Shown: positions 14,111-21,521 of the stretch, piece after piece
Numbering within the stretch: position 1 is the stretch's first letter
Layout: every line of letters begins with the position of its first letter
Origin: a virus
DNA length: 50,988 bases
IMG/VR virus record: IMGVR_UViG_3300037261_000025
Coordinates: 1-50,988 of that record
Direction: 5' to 3' (one strand)
The notes under the pieces: model-generated
The model's database searches: none
What the model was told of the DNA's origin: nothing
Seen by the model: only the letters and a program-made list of their open reading frames with translations
Position numbers and translations under genes: made by a program

Positions 14111-14581
14111 CTATTTCGGCCACGCCTGCTGATACATCATCGAATCTGCGGCGTGGGCGTCAGCTTCTGCTGAGATTCGTCCACCAGTTTGCGCCATTGT
14201 GCCGAGTACGGTTGTGCAGGCTGTGAGGCTCGCGGCAATGGCATCGCGGGTAGCTGTGCTTGCACCGGTACGGATGGTTTGCAGGGTGGTGTCGAGCAGC
14301 CTACCAGACTGAGCAGCAGCAGTGGCAGCAGCAGCCAGTACCTGGCGTTGTTTGTCAGCTTGTTTTTCGGCATCATCTTTCTCCTTTTGTTGTCTGATTT
14401 CAGTGGCTCTCTGTGCAGTAGCGTCAGCCAGTCTCTGGGCATCCCACTGTGCCTGCACCCGCGCTGCGCCGATGCTCTGCTGGTACGTCGTGTCCAGGTG
14501 CCGCAGGTAGAACGCACCGGCCAGCAGCGCGGCGATGATGATGGCGTCTAGAACGTATTTGTAGGGTCCGAGGAAGTTCAT
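14111..14581 (-). CDS. Rz: Inner-membrane spanin subunit (Rz-like)
   Basis: 156 residues from ATG 14581 (AAAGGA 8 bases upstream). A single N-terminal membrane helix (YVLDAIIIAALLAGAFYL) is followed by a long charged coiled coil (WDAQRLADATAQRATEIRQQ...) and an Ala-rich periplasmic end. This is the i-spanin layout (DUF2514/Rz type): it spans the periplasm and fuses inner and outer membranes in the last step of Gram-negative lysis, with the lipoprotein nested in its gene. A longer start (14653) is possible but overlaps the small membrane ORF upstream. Confidence 0.85.
   Translation of the reverse strand: MNFLGPYKYVLDAIIIAALLAGAFYLRHLDTTYQQSIGAARVQAQWDAQRLADATAQRATEIRQQKEKDDAEKQADKQRQVLAAAATAAAQSGRLLDTTLQTIRTGASTATRDAIAASLTACTTVLGTMAQTGGRISAEADAHAADSMMYQQAWPK
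14137..14376 (-). CDS. Rz1: Outer-membrane spanin lipoprotein (Rz1-like), nested in Rz
   Basis: 79 residues in a different frame inside the Rz gene. AAGGAG lies just upstream of two consecutive ATGs (14376 and 14373). Signal peptide YWLLLPLLLLSLVGC with lipobox LVGC gives a lipoprotein that begins CSTPPCKPSVPVQAQLP, the short proline-rich stretch typical of o-spanins. It would pair with the i-spanin across the periplasm. The frame stays open further upstream, but this start is clearly supported. Confidence 0.88.
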   Translation of the reverse strand: MMPKNKLTNNARYWLLLPLLLLSLVGCSTPPCKPSVPVQAQLPAMPLPRASQPAQPYSAQWRKLVDESQQKLTPTPQIR

Positions 14582-14682
14582 GGGTTCGGTCCTTTCAGCC
14601 ATTGGCATATCTTGCGCCACACATACAAAAATCCGATGAGTAGAACGCACCATCCTATGCCAACCAAATGTCCCCAGGTCAT
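14578..14682 (-). CDS. 34-residue single-span membrane peptide
   Basis: Starts at ATG 14682, overlapping the upstream stop (ATGA), and ends in TGA overlapping the Rz start (ATGA). It begins MTWGHLVGIGWCVLLIGFLY, one hydrophobic helix, followed by a basic tail (WRKICQWLKGPNP). The double coupling inside a lysis cluster makes it likely real. Possible pinholin, holin partner or anti-holin; not testable by eye. Confidence 0.6.
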   Translation of the reverse strand: MTWGHLVGIGWCVLLIGFLYVWRKICQWLKGPNP

Positions 14683-15062
14683 GGCGTCACCTTGATGGCT
14701 TTGTCGGCACTGTTGAACAGGTTCGTCCGAACACCCCTGGACAAGATGATGCACCCTTCGGATGCGTTACCAGGATTTGAAATCGAATCGCCGTGCACGC
14801 GGAAAGTGGACCGACCGAACATTTCATTCGACGGATCAGGAATCAGGAGGATCGCGAACGGGCCGAGCTTCGGGCTATCCTCTGTCTCGGTGAAGGTATA
14901 AATGCCTCTCGGCAGCGGTCCGATGCACGGCTGATCCTGCATGTCTGGTGCGTTCTTGCCTTCTGGGTTCTTTCCGCAGTTTCCCCCGGCGTAGCCGTGC
15001 GCAACAAGGTTGCCATTCGGATCGGTCAGCGCCCCGCTACTTTGAGAATATGTCCAACTCAT
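14679..15062 (-). CDS. L,D-transpeptidase-like / DUF2778 (Tlde1-type) cell-wall protein
   Basis: 127 residues. Central signature FRVHGDS (His, Asp) then SEGCIILS with the catalytic Ser-x-Gly-Cys of YkuD/DUF2778 folds; GPLPRGIYTF precedes it, as in that family. These enzymes cut or exchange peptidoglycan cross-links, and Tlde1 is a type VI effector. In phages such domains sit in lysis clusters. No other endolysin is recognisable in the window, so this is the best candidate for the wall-degrading function. It has no signal peptide, consistent with delivery through a holin. Confidence 0.82.
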   Translation of the reverse strand: MSWTYSQSSGALTDPNGNLVAHGYAGGNCGKNPEGKNAPDMQDQPCIGPLPRGIYTFTETEDSPKLGPFAILLIPDPSNEMFGRSTFRVHGDSISNPGNASEGCIILSRGVRTNLFNSADKAIKVTP

Positions 15063-15298
15063 GATTTATCCTTGTCCAGTGTTTGCTGTTTCTGATTCAG
15101 CACTCGGGCAGCGACCTCGTGCATGATAACCACAGCACCGTAAGCAGCAACGAACCACTCGGTCAGAGTCCCGGTCTTTATCTCGTGACACAGGCCGTAT
15201 GTCAAGGCTGCTTTCCCGATGTTCGACCAAATCATCGTCTCCCGCAGCTTCCCTGTTTTGTGGTCCACCCATAAGTCGCGCCAGTGCCATTCACTCAT
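15059..15298 (-). CDS. Small membrane protein, holin-like (79 aa)
   Basis: 79 residues from ATG 15298, overlapping the upstream stop. Begins MSEWHWRDLWVDHKTGKLRE; two hydrophobic segments (~28-40 ALTYGLCHEIKTG and ~45-65 FVAAYGAVVIMHEVAARVL), then a short polar tail. Position directly before the wall enzyme fits a holin or a holin partner. Three membrane proteins in this cluster compete for that role. Confidence 0.6.
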   Translation of the reverse strand: MSEWHWRDLWVDHKTGKLRETMIWSNIGKAALTYGLCHEIKTGTLTEWFVAAYGAVVIMHEVAARVLNQKQQTLDKDKS

Positions 15299-15711
15299 TT
15301 GTGTATCGCCTTCAGAAGTTCTTGGACAAACCCGCTCCACATCCACGCGGCGAACAGCCCCAGCAGCCCGAGCCCCGCCCATTTTGCCCCCGCGATTCGC
15401 ATCTCCTTCCAAAACTCAGCTTGTTCCTCAGCCTTGCGGATCGCCGCCTCATGGGCACGCCGGTGTCCATCCCAGTCACCATCGGGTACGGCTTGCTGCG
15501 CGATCTTCTCCAGAGTGGCATCAAGGTCTATGCGGTAACTCTCCATGTGGTCTGACACTTTCTGGTCGAGATGCACCAGCCCTGCATAAGTGCGCTTCAC
15601 CAGCGCCAGTACGGGATCATTCAATCGGCGTTGCGGGTGCCCCGGATGCGTGTCCTCAAACCCGTCGAATGGTGACGGCGCAGTCTCACCAAAGATGTCT
15701 TGTTCACTCAT
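15295..15711 (-). CDS. Membrane-anchored protein of the lysis cluster (138 aa)
   Basis: 138 residues. The acidic, proline-containing N-terminus (MSEQDIFGETAPSPFDGFED) is followed by a helical middle (VLALVKRTYAGLVHLDQKVS...) and a single C-terminal membrane helix (WAGLGLLGLFAAWMWSGFV). Tail-anchored topology. Its stop overlaps the next start (ATGA). Similar proteins occur near holins in podoviruses; function unknown. Confidence 0.65.
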   Translation of the reverse strand: MSEQDIFGETAPSPFDGFEDTHPGHPQRRLNDPVLALVKRTYAGLVHLDQKVSDHMESYRIDLDATLEKIAQQAVPDGDWDGHRRAHEAAIRKAEEQAEFWKEMRIAGAKWAGLGLLGLFAAWMWSGFVQELLKAIHK

Positions 15712-15753
15712 TTCAGAAACGTAGCTCCATAGAGTATTGCAGGAACGCCTAGA

Positions 15754-16011
15754 TTACGTGGGCTCAACTGGGCCACCGCCGCCGCCAACGTTGACGACCG
15801 CGCCAAGCGCCACCGGCTGAGCAGGCTGAGGCGGCAACGACTCGGGAAACAGGTGATGCCAGTTCGACAGGATGTCTGACTTCAGCACTTCGATTTCCGC
15901 TTCTAGCCAAGGCTTGGCAGACGCTACGGCAGCTTCGAGCTTCGCTTTTTCTAGAGCTAGATCGCCCTCGATTGCAGCGATGCGGGTTTGGATGCTTTGA
16001 ATGATATTCAT
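15754..16011 (-). CDS. Small coiled-coil protein (85 aa)
   Basis: 85 residues, AAAGGAAACCC before ATG 16011. An N-terminal coiled coil (MNIIQSIQTRIAAIEGDLAL, then EKAKLEAAVAS) is followed by DILSNWHHLFPESL and a Pro/Gly-rich tail with a run of five Gly. No membrane segment. It lies between two membrane-protein genes in the lysis cluster. Function unknown. Confidence 0.65.
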   Translation of the reverse strand: MNIIQSIQTRIAAIEGDLALEKAKLEAAVASAKPWLEAEIEVLKSDILSNWHHLFPESLPPQPAQPVALGAVVNVGGGGGPVEPT

Positions 16012-16020
16012 GGGTTTCCT

Positions 16021-16332
16021 TTAGTGTAAATAAGTCAACGAGAGAATTATTGCAGGTATCGCGGCTGTTACAACGGTCTTTCCGACACACATGAACAAAG
16101 ACTCGTTCTTCGGTGGCATGAAGTCACCCACCTTTTTCACGGCACACAGTCCACCGACGAGCACCGTAGCTATGAGGAAACAGAATTGCCACGGGAATGC
16201 AAATTGGTGGATACCTACGCCGATTAGGACGCCAAGACCACCGCCGTAGGCAAAGTGATTGACCCACGCGCCCCCAGGTAGTTGCGGAACGGAGTCAAGT
16301 AAAGCCGAAAGTTTGGCCAGTGATGTGTTCAT
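16021..16332 (-). CDS. Three-span membrane protein, class I holin candidate
   Basis: 103 residues. Three hydrophobic segments: ~27-45 (FAYGGGLGVLIGVGIHQF), ~48-68 (FCFLIATVLVGGLCAV) and ~84-102 (VVTAAIPAIILSLTYL), with charged residues between. Size and topology fit a class I holin. The ATG overlaps the stop of the RCC1-like gene. The function rests on context only. Confidence 0.6.
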   Translation of the reverse strand: MNTSLAKLSALLDSVPQLPGGAWVNHFAYGGGLGVLIGVGIHQFAFPWQFCFLIATVLVGGLCAVKKVGDFMPPKNESLFMCVGKTVVTAAIPAIILSLTYLH

Positions 16333-17657
16333 TGTGCGATTCCTAGAGTGTGAGAGCCACCCAACGCGGCGCGTAGGTAAGTCTTGGTGGAGTAATTCAC
16401 GGGGGTGATCGAGCCGAACTGTGCCCCATACTGCACTGGTGAGTTCGCGTACACCACAGTGGTTGTGACGGTGATCACTGGCGGGGCGTTGATAATAATG
16501 CTGCTGTATTGGTAGTTAATCGTCGTCAAAGACGCGATTTCCAGAGTACTGTTTTGATTTGCGTAGATATTGCTCGGAACACGGGTGGTCAGCAGCACCG
16601 CGCTGAACGAGTATGGCACTGTGGTGCCTGTCCCAAGCTGGCCGCTGACGTTCGCGCCCTGTACGGCCATCAGAGTATATCCACTTACACCAGGAACACC
16701 AGTCCCATGCGCGGTGCACACAGTATGATTATCCCCGCACGCGGCGGATAGATACGTGTAACCTAAGAACAGCCCGGTCATTCTGATTCTCGTGGGGGAC
16801 ATGTAGTATGCAGGCCAAACTGGTATGAACCCGCCCTGTGCCATCTGCCCGTTTGAATTAGACCCCCAGCTCCATAGAGACCCGTCCGCTTTGACGACCG
16901 CTGAGTGAGCACCGCCACATGCGGACGTCACAGGGGCTGCGGCATTGAGCCAGTCCGTAAGTACACCAACCTGAGTCAATGTGCTGCGGTTCGTCGTGTC
17001 CCCCTGCCCAAGTTGACCGCTTGAATTGAGCCCGCACATCCACAACGTGCCGTCTTGCTTAATCGCCAAACTGAACCCATTGCCCGTGCAGATTGCGGCC
17101 CAGGTAGTCAGTGCACCGATCTGCGTAGGGCTCAGGATATTTCCCGCTGGCGCGGTGCCGCACTGACCGTAGGTGTTGTCCCCCCAAGCCCATAAAGTGC
17201 CGTCCGTCTTGATAGCCAGCGCGTGGGTGTAGCGGCAGGATACTGACTGCCAAGTGGTCAGCGCTCCAATCTGAGTAGGGACGGTGAGTTGTGTGGTGTT
17301 GCCCTGGCCCAGTTGCCCGAATGAATTACCGCCCCATGACCACAGCGTACCAGTGCCTTTGATGGCATGGCTGCTGACTGTGCCCGCACCAAGTGCTTGC
17401 CACTCTTTAACAGCGCCTATCTGCACAGGGCTTGCAGGGGCCACGGCCACCAGAGATCCATTGCCGCACTGTCCGTTCGTGTTCGCACCCCAAGCCCAGA
17501 GCGTTCCGAGCGAAGTGCTCCCGCTGGGGGCCACGGGTGGAGGGCTAACCGCTGGCACGCTACCCGCTTGCAGTTGCAGCATTTGGTCAAGGCCCCATAC
17601 GCCTGCTGTACTTGGCGGGGAGGAACTGATATTGCTACCTAAACAACGGAGGGACAT
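16329..17657 (-). CDS. RCC1-repeat beta-propeller protein (tail appendage candidate)
   Basis: 442 residues. From residue ~50 to ~290 there are repeats of the RCC1 type: GTLWAWGANTNGQCGNG, GTLWSWGGNSFGQLGQG, GTLWAWGDNTYGQCG, GTLWMCGLNSSGQLGQG and GSLWSWGSNSNGQMAQG, each followed by P-x-Q-(I/V)-G. These form blades of a seven-bladed propeller (family knowledge). The C-terminal ~110 residues are Thr/Val-rich, resembling fibre tips. In bacteria RCC1-like repeats occur in secreted proteins. Here, next to tail-fibre-like genes, a receptor-binding role is inferred. Confidence 0.8.
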   Translation of the reverse strand: MSLRCLGSNISSSPPSTAGVWGLDQMLQLQAGSVPAVSPPPVAPSGSTSLGTLWAWGANTNGQCGNGSLVAVAPASPVQIGAVKEWQALGAGTVSSHAIKGTGTLWSWGGNSFGQLGQGNTTQLTVPTQIGALTTWQSVSCRYTHALAIKTDGTLWAWGDNTYGQCGTAPAGNILSPTQIGALTTWAAICTGNGFSLAIKQDGTLWMCGLNSSGQLGQGDTTNRSTLTQVGVLTDWLNAAAPVTSACGGAHSAVVKADGSLWSWGSNSNGQMAQGGFIPVWPAYYMSPTRIRMTGLFLGYTYLSAACGDNHTVCTAHGTGVPGVSGYTLMAVQGANVSGQLGTGTTVPYSFSAVLLTTRVPSNIYANQNSTLEIASLTTINYQYSSIIINAPPVITVTTTVVYANSPVQYGAQFGSITPVNYSTKTYLRAALGGSHTLGIAQ

Positions 17658-17659
17658 AG

Positions 17660-18838
17660 TCAGGCTCTCGTGAAGACAGACAGCGCTGCGACCAGCTGAC
17701 TACCTGCATAGACAGTAGATAAGTCGGGGCTGATCGCGATACCATAACCATTGTTTGTCGAAGCTATGGTCGCCGGGGTCATCAGTGTTAGCACACTTGA
17801 TGTCAGATTTCTACTGAACTGTGATATCGTGCTCAGTGCACCGTTAACATTAAGTGAATATAGATTCAGGTTATCTCCACTGACACAAATGTTGAACGAG
17901 GTGGCTCCTGTCTGTCCGGTGGGAATAGTGGCCGGGGACAAAGCTGTCAACAGCCCGGTTGCCGGGTCCCTACCGAATTGGGATATTGTGAGTGCTGAGG
18001 TCGACGACACATACACCCCTAGTCCGTCTGGACTTATCGCAATGTCCTTGCTGTTTGTAGCCAGTGCGGTCGTTGGAGTACCCAACGCTGTCAACAAACC
18101 TGTGGAAGTATTTCTAGAGAACTGGTAAATCAGGGTGTTCGACGAGCTGACACTGTACACATGTGCCCCATCAGGGCTGACCACTAATGATTGCCCGGAG
18201 ACCCCGGAATATGAAGCTACGGAGGGTGGAACTAGTGCTGCGAGCGCTCCTGTAGTCGGATTACGAGACATCTGATAGACGCCACCAGAATACCCGCCGA
18301 AATATAAAGACAGTCCGTCCGGTGACATGCACATCTCGCGTGTGCTCGAACCTCCGGTATTCGCAGAGATGGTGCCGCCTGCCGTAAGCAATCCAGTGGC
18401 GGTATCACGGGAGAACTGCTGGATGACAAAGGCGCCGTACCCGAGGACGTAGAAGAATTTTCCATCCGGACTGATGAGGGCGCCGGATGCGATTCCAGGA
18501 CAACTGACCGTGGCGGGAGTCAGTGGGGTCAATGTACCATTGGCGGTGTTTCTTGAGAATTGCGCGACCACTGACCCTGATTCTTGGATCACATACACGA
18601 ACTTACTGTCAGGACTTACGACGATGTTCATTGGCTGCGTTCCACCAGCAACTGTAACAGTTGCTGGTGTGGCCGCAGCCAACAGACCACCATAAACTAA
18701 TGTGTGGGGCCAATTCCCCGATTTAAGATACGGAAATACTTGGCCGAGCGTCCACATCCCTGGCGCGGCACCGAGAAGCCCCCCGACAGGAATTACCGGG
18801 GTTTTTGTGATCAGGCCACCAACCCAGCGCTCAGTCAT
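17660..18838 (-). CDS. YVTN/lactonase-like beta-propeller protein (tail appendage candidate)
   Basis: 392 residues. After ~55 residues, a repeat of ~45 residues recurs about seven times: SPD(G/S)..(V/L)Y....Q.SRN..TG.L..L.PAT, e.g. VVSPDSKFVYVIQ, LISPDGKFFYVLG, VVSPDGAHVYSVS, AISPDGLGVYVSS. This is the pattern of 6-phosphogluconolactonase/YVTN propellers. No catalytic residue is evident, so a binding role is more likely than an enzyme. It directly precedes the RCC1-type propeller: two unrelated propeller families in tandem. Confidence 0.8.
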   Translation of the reverse strand: MTERWVGGLITKTPVIPVGGLLGAAPGMWTLGQVFPYLKSGNWPHTLVYGGLLAAATPATVTVAGGTQPMNIVVSPDSKFVYVIQESGSVVAQFSRNTANGTLTPLTPATVSCPGIASGALISPDGKFFYVLGYGAFVIQQFSRDTATGLLTAGGTISANTGGSSTREMCMSPDGLSLYFGGYSGGVYQMSRNPTTGALAALVPPSVASYSGVSGQSLVVSPDGAHVYSVSSSNTLIYQFSRNTSTGLLTALGTPTTALATNSKDIAISPDGLGVYVSSTSALTISQFGRDPATGLLTALSPATIPTGQTGATSFNICVSGDNLNLYSLNVNGALSTISQFSRNLTSSVLTLMTPATIASTNNGYGIAISPDLSTVYAGSQLVAALSVFTRA

Positions 18839-18840
18839 GA

Positions 18841-19215
18841 TTACTGCATCACTTCGTAAGAAGCGGTGTAGCTGAGGCCACTGGCTGTGCCGGATTGAAC
18901 AACCAAAGACTGGTTCTCGTTAAGATAGACCGTAGTGGTCTTGTCAACGATGATCAACGACGCACTGATTGGCACTGGTACTGCGCTGGCTATGGGGTAG
19001 CTGGTGCCCGCGCCGGACGCCAAGGAATTGATGGCTAGCGTAGCATTGACCGTGGCCGCGCCGTTGACATTGGCCGCTACCACCTGATTCACTTTGAGTA
19101 GCTGATTCGACCCGATGGCGTTTGCTACCAGTACGTTGGCCGTGGTGTTGGCAGGGGTCAACTCGGCATTGGTGCCGGTGATGCTCGTAAGGTTGAGTAA
19201 ATTCGGAGTTGTCAT
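18841..19215 (-). CDS. Beta-rich virion protein (124 aa)
   Basis: 124 residues of Thr/Val/Ala/Asn-rich beta-type sequence (LLNLTSITGTNAELTPANTT at the start), no Cys. The stretch ASLIIVDKTTTVYLNENQSL looks like a small beta-sandwich. Probably an adaptor or decoration in the tail. It lies between the fibre-like protein and the propellers. The C-terminus SYTASYEVMQ resembles those of phage proteins that decorate tails. Confidence 0.68.
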   Translation of the reverse strand: MTTPNLLNLTSITGTNAELTPANTTANVLVANAIGSNQLLKVNQVVAANVNGAATVNATLAINSLASGAGTSYPIASAVPVPISASLIIVDKTTTVYLNENQSLVVQSGTASGLSYTASYEVMQ

Positions 19216-19224
19216 GGTGAGTCC

Positions 19225-20187
19225 TTAAAGTCCAAAGATCATCGCCATGGCGAGCGCCCGGCTATTACTGAGCACCGCCGTGCTTACTGTCTGCCGCACA
19301 AGAATTTGTGTGGCACCTGGAAGCACGACCACTTGACTTACCCAGCCGCTGGTCACGTCGCCCGCCACAAGGGCGGTATACCCCCCTGCGGATGTCCCTT
19401 TGACCAGCGGTAGTGCGGCCAGTCCGCTGATCGCCAGCGTGGGTGACGCGCCGCAAGTAGAGTTAAAGGTCACATCGAAGTGCATGCCTGCCGGGGTCGC
19501 GGCAATTGCGGGTGACGGGGTGAGCGTATATGCGGTTGAAGTGCCGCCCGTAGTGAACGCCACCGGTGTCTGGGCTTGATAGGTAGCGCTACTCAACACC
19601 GTGGCCGGTAGGCTGGTGGGGGACGCGCTCAAGATACTGTACTGCATCACCGACGCGCCAGAGTCCAGCGCGATGCTATCATTGGTGACCACTACGGTGG
19701 TGATCCCGGCCCCGAAGCTACTGGACACAATAGTGCCGTAAGCCAACCCGCCAGAGACCGTGAGCTTGACCCGACGCAGCGCTTGCAGGATTGCGGTCTG
19801 GTCGCCAGTCACCGAGAAGCTGGTGGCGCTGATATAGGTTGGAACACCGCCCAACAGCCATTCGGCAGCGTTCACCTGAGTGTAAGACGCATCGTTGATG
19901 CCGGACACGTTGTCCATCGAATAACCGATCTGGTTGCCCAGAGAATCAGTGATGACGAACTTGTACTTGGTTCCGGCTGCGAGCCATATTTCTTGTTGAG
20001 GTCTGCCACCCGCATCGAGTTGCATTGGATTCGCATTGGCCACGCCCTGGGACGGGTCTGTCCAAGTAGGGGCCAATGATGTTGACCCAGCCAAATAAGT
20101 CCAGAGTTGCCCGCCAGCAGCAGGGAGCCCGGAATTGGTGAAAACCTGAGCGCCTGCCCCGAAGAATGGTGCGAGAAATGCGCTCAT
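19225..20187 (-). CDS. Tail fibre / tail-spike N-terminal-type protein
   Basis: 320 residues. The N-terminus (FLAPFFGAGAQVFTNSGLPA, GGQLWTYLAGST...TWTDPSQGVANANPMQLDAGGR) is the recurrent phage tail-fibre head-binding pattern, describing a collar of short beta strands. The rest is beta-rich and Thr/Ser/Ala-rich, ending in ILVRQTVSTAVLSNSRALAM. It overlaps the ATP-grasp gene upstream by 4 bases. Confidence 0.78.
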   Translation of the reverse strand: MSAFLAPFFGAGAQVFTNSGLPAAGGQLWTYLAGSTSLAPTWTDPSQGVANANPMQLDAGGRPQQEIWLAAGTKYKFVITDSLGNQIGYSMDNVSGINDASYTQVNAAEWLLGGVPTYISATSFSVTGDQTAILQALRRVKLTVSGGLAYGTIVSSSFGAGITTVVVTNDSIALDSGASVMQYSILSASPTSLPATVLSSATYQAQTPVAFTTGGTSTAYTLTPSPAIAATPAGMHFDVTFNSTCGASPTLAISGLAALPLVKGTSAGGYTALVAGDVTSGWVSQVVVLPGATQILVRQTVSTAVLSNSRALAMAMIFGL

Positions 20188-21521
20188 GTTGCGGCCTCAT
20201 ATTCAAAATGGGTGGCGTACCCGTGCTTGTGGAAGTCCGGCAATTGCTTTTCCATGCTCTCGCCCACATCGTCCCGCAGACCCATGTTGCTGATGTGGAG
20301 TTGCTTCGCTGTCTTATAAGCCCGTTCAGCCGCCTGCTTCACATCTTTGCCGTACCCCGTCACCACCATCACATAATCGCCGGAAGTGTTCCATGTCGGG
20401 CGCTTCACAACCTTTTCGCCCTCCATGTCAGGCATGATGTCGATCTTGATGGATTGCGGGTGCAGGTGCTTCTTGTTGCCCTTGGTTACCCCGTAAACAG
20501 GAACGCCGGACACTTCTTTCTTTGTGGCATTTCCGTGGGGAAAGTCACCGTGAACGAGCACGATGCAGCAACCAATGTCTTTCTTGAATGTGGTCGTGTC
20601 CTTGCCCTTGAGTGCGTCGATCATCCACTGGGCGGGATCACCTTCAATGGACCCCAACATCATATTGAATATGGGCCAACCGGGGCGGCAAGTCCATTCA
20701 AGGACCCATGCCTTGCCGTCTTTGTCGATCATGAACCCGATCGCGACATCACCACTATGTCCGTGCTTGAGAAGCTCTTTCTCCAACTTGGCGAGTGTTT
20801 CTTCCCCAAGTTTGGATTTTTCGACAAACGCCGCGATGGTCCCCATCTCACCTGTGTTGGGGCCGAAATTTCCGGACATCAGCTTCTTGTGCTCGAAGGA
20901 TTCGTTATATGGTCCCACGAAGCCATCACGCCCGAACCAACGGCTAACCCCAAGTTCCATGCCGCCGTCCACAAAGTCCTGCAGCATCACATCGCCCTTG
21001 GGCTCTTGCTTCAGGCCGACCATTCGATCGATCCATCCAATCATATCAGCAGGGCTTTTGGAGCAATACGTCAACGCTTTGTTTTCATTGTCCCCCATCG
21101 TCTTGAAAACGAAACGCTTGCTTGTCTCTTCAACATGCTTCTTGGCCTCAGACATGTTCTTGAATGTCTTGTAGGGTGCGACATTCAATCCCGCCGCCGC
21201 GCAGATGTCCAGTCCAGTTTTACGGTCAATTTCGAGCTTTGCGCTTTCAGGGCTAGGTCCGAACACTGGAGCACCGCGTTTTTTGAAGAACGCCAAGCGT
21301 TCGATGAACATGTCATTGGATGTCGGGAAAATAAGGTCCGCCCATTTCACATGGGATACCCAGTTCGCGACCTTTTCAATCCCCTTGAACCCGTCGCCGG
21401 TCTGTTTTGAGATTGAAGGCTTGTCGGCAAGGAACCACTTCACCTCATGTCCGGCCTGGACGCAACGCCACGCGAAGGACAAACCAACTCCATCGCTGTC
21501 AATGATCAGGATTTTTGCCAT
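20184..21521 (-). CDS. PurD-like ATP-grasp ligase among the tail genes
   Basis: 445 residues. N-terminal Rossmann-like domain (KILIIDSDGVGLSFAWRCVQ, as in GAR synthetase). Pre-ATP-grasp segment IFPTSNDMFIERLAFF. ATP-grasp domain ~110-330: RFVFKTMGDNENKAL, DVMLQDFVDGGMELGVSRWF, GFMIDKDGKAWVLEWTCRPG (metal-binding Glu). A PurD-type C-terminal domain follows (VVKRPTWNTSGDYVMVVTGYG). PurD ligates glycine to phosphoribosylamine. Here the gene sits between a fibre and an ejection-protein gene, far from any nucleotide genes, so the substrate is open. A carboxylate-amine ligase acting on a virion component or a DNA precursor are both guesses. Confidence 0.82.
   Translation of the reverse strand: MAKILIIDSDGVGLSFAWRCVQAGHEVKWFLADKPSISKQTGDGFKGIEKVANWVSHVKWADLIFPTSNDMFIERLAFFKKRGAPVFGPSPESAKLEIDRKTGLDICAAAGLNVAPYKTFKNMSEAKKHVEETSKRFVFKTMGDNENKALTYCSKSPADMIGWIDRMVGLKQEPKGDVMLQDFVDGGMELGVSRWFGRDGFVGPYNESFEHKKLMSGNFGPNTGEMGTIAAFVEKSKLGEETLAKLEKELLKHGHSGDVAIGFMIDKDGKAWVLEWTCRPGWPIFNMMLGSIEGDPAQWMIDALKGKDTTTFKKDIGCCIVLVHGDFPHGNATKKEVSGVPVYGVTKGNKKHLHPQSIKIDIMPDMEGEKVVKRPTWNTSGDYVMVVTGYGKDVKQAAERAYKTAKQLHISNMGLRDDVGESMEKQLPDFHKHGYATHFEYEAAT

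Noticed and set aside
20166-21410. 414-residue plus-strand ORF
   Set aside because: Antisense shadow of the ATP-grasp gene, with no ribosome site and no domain; His/Val-rich composition is typical of an antisense frame.
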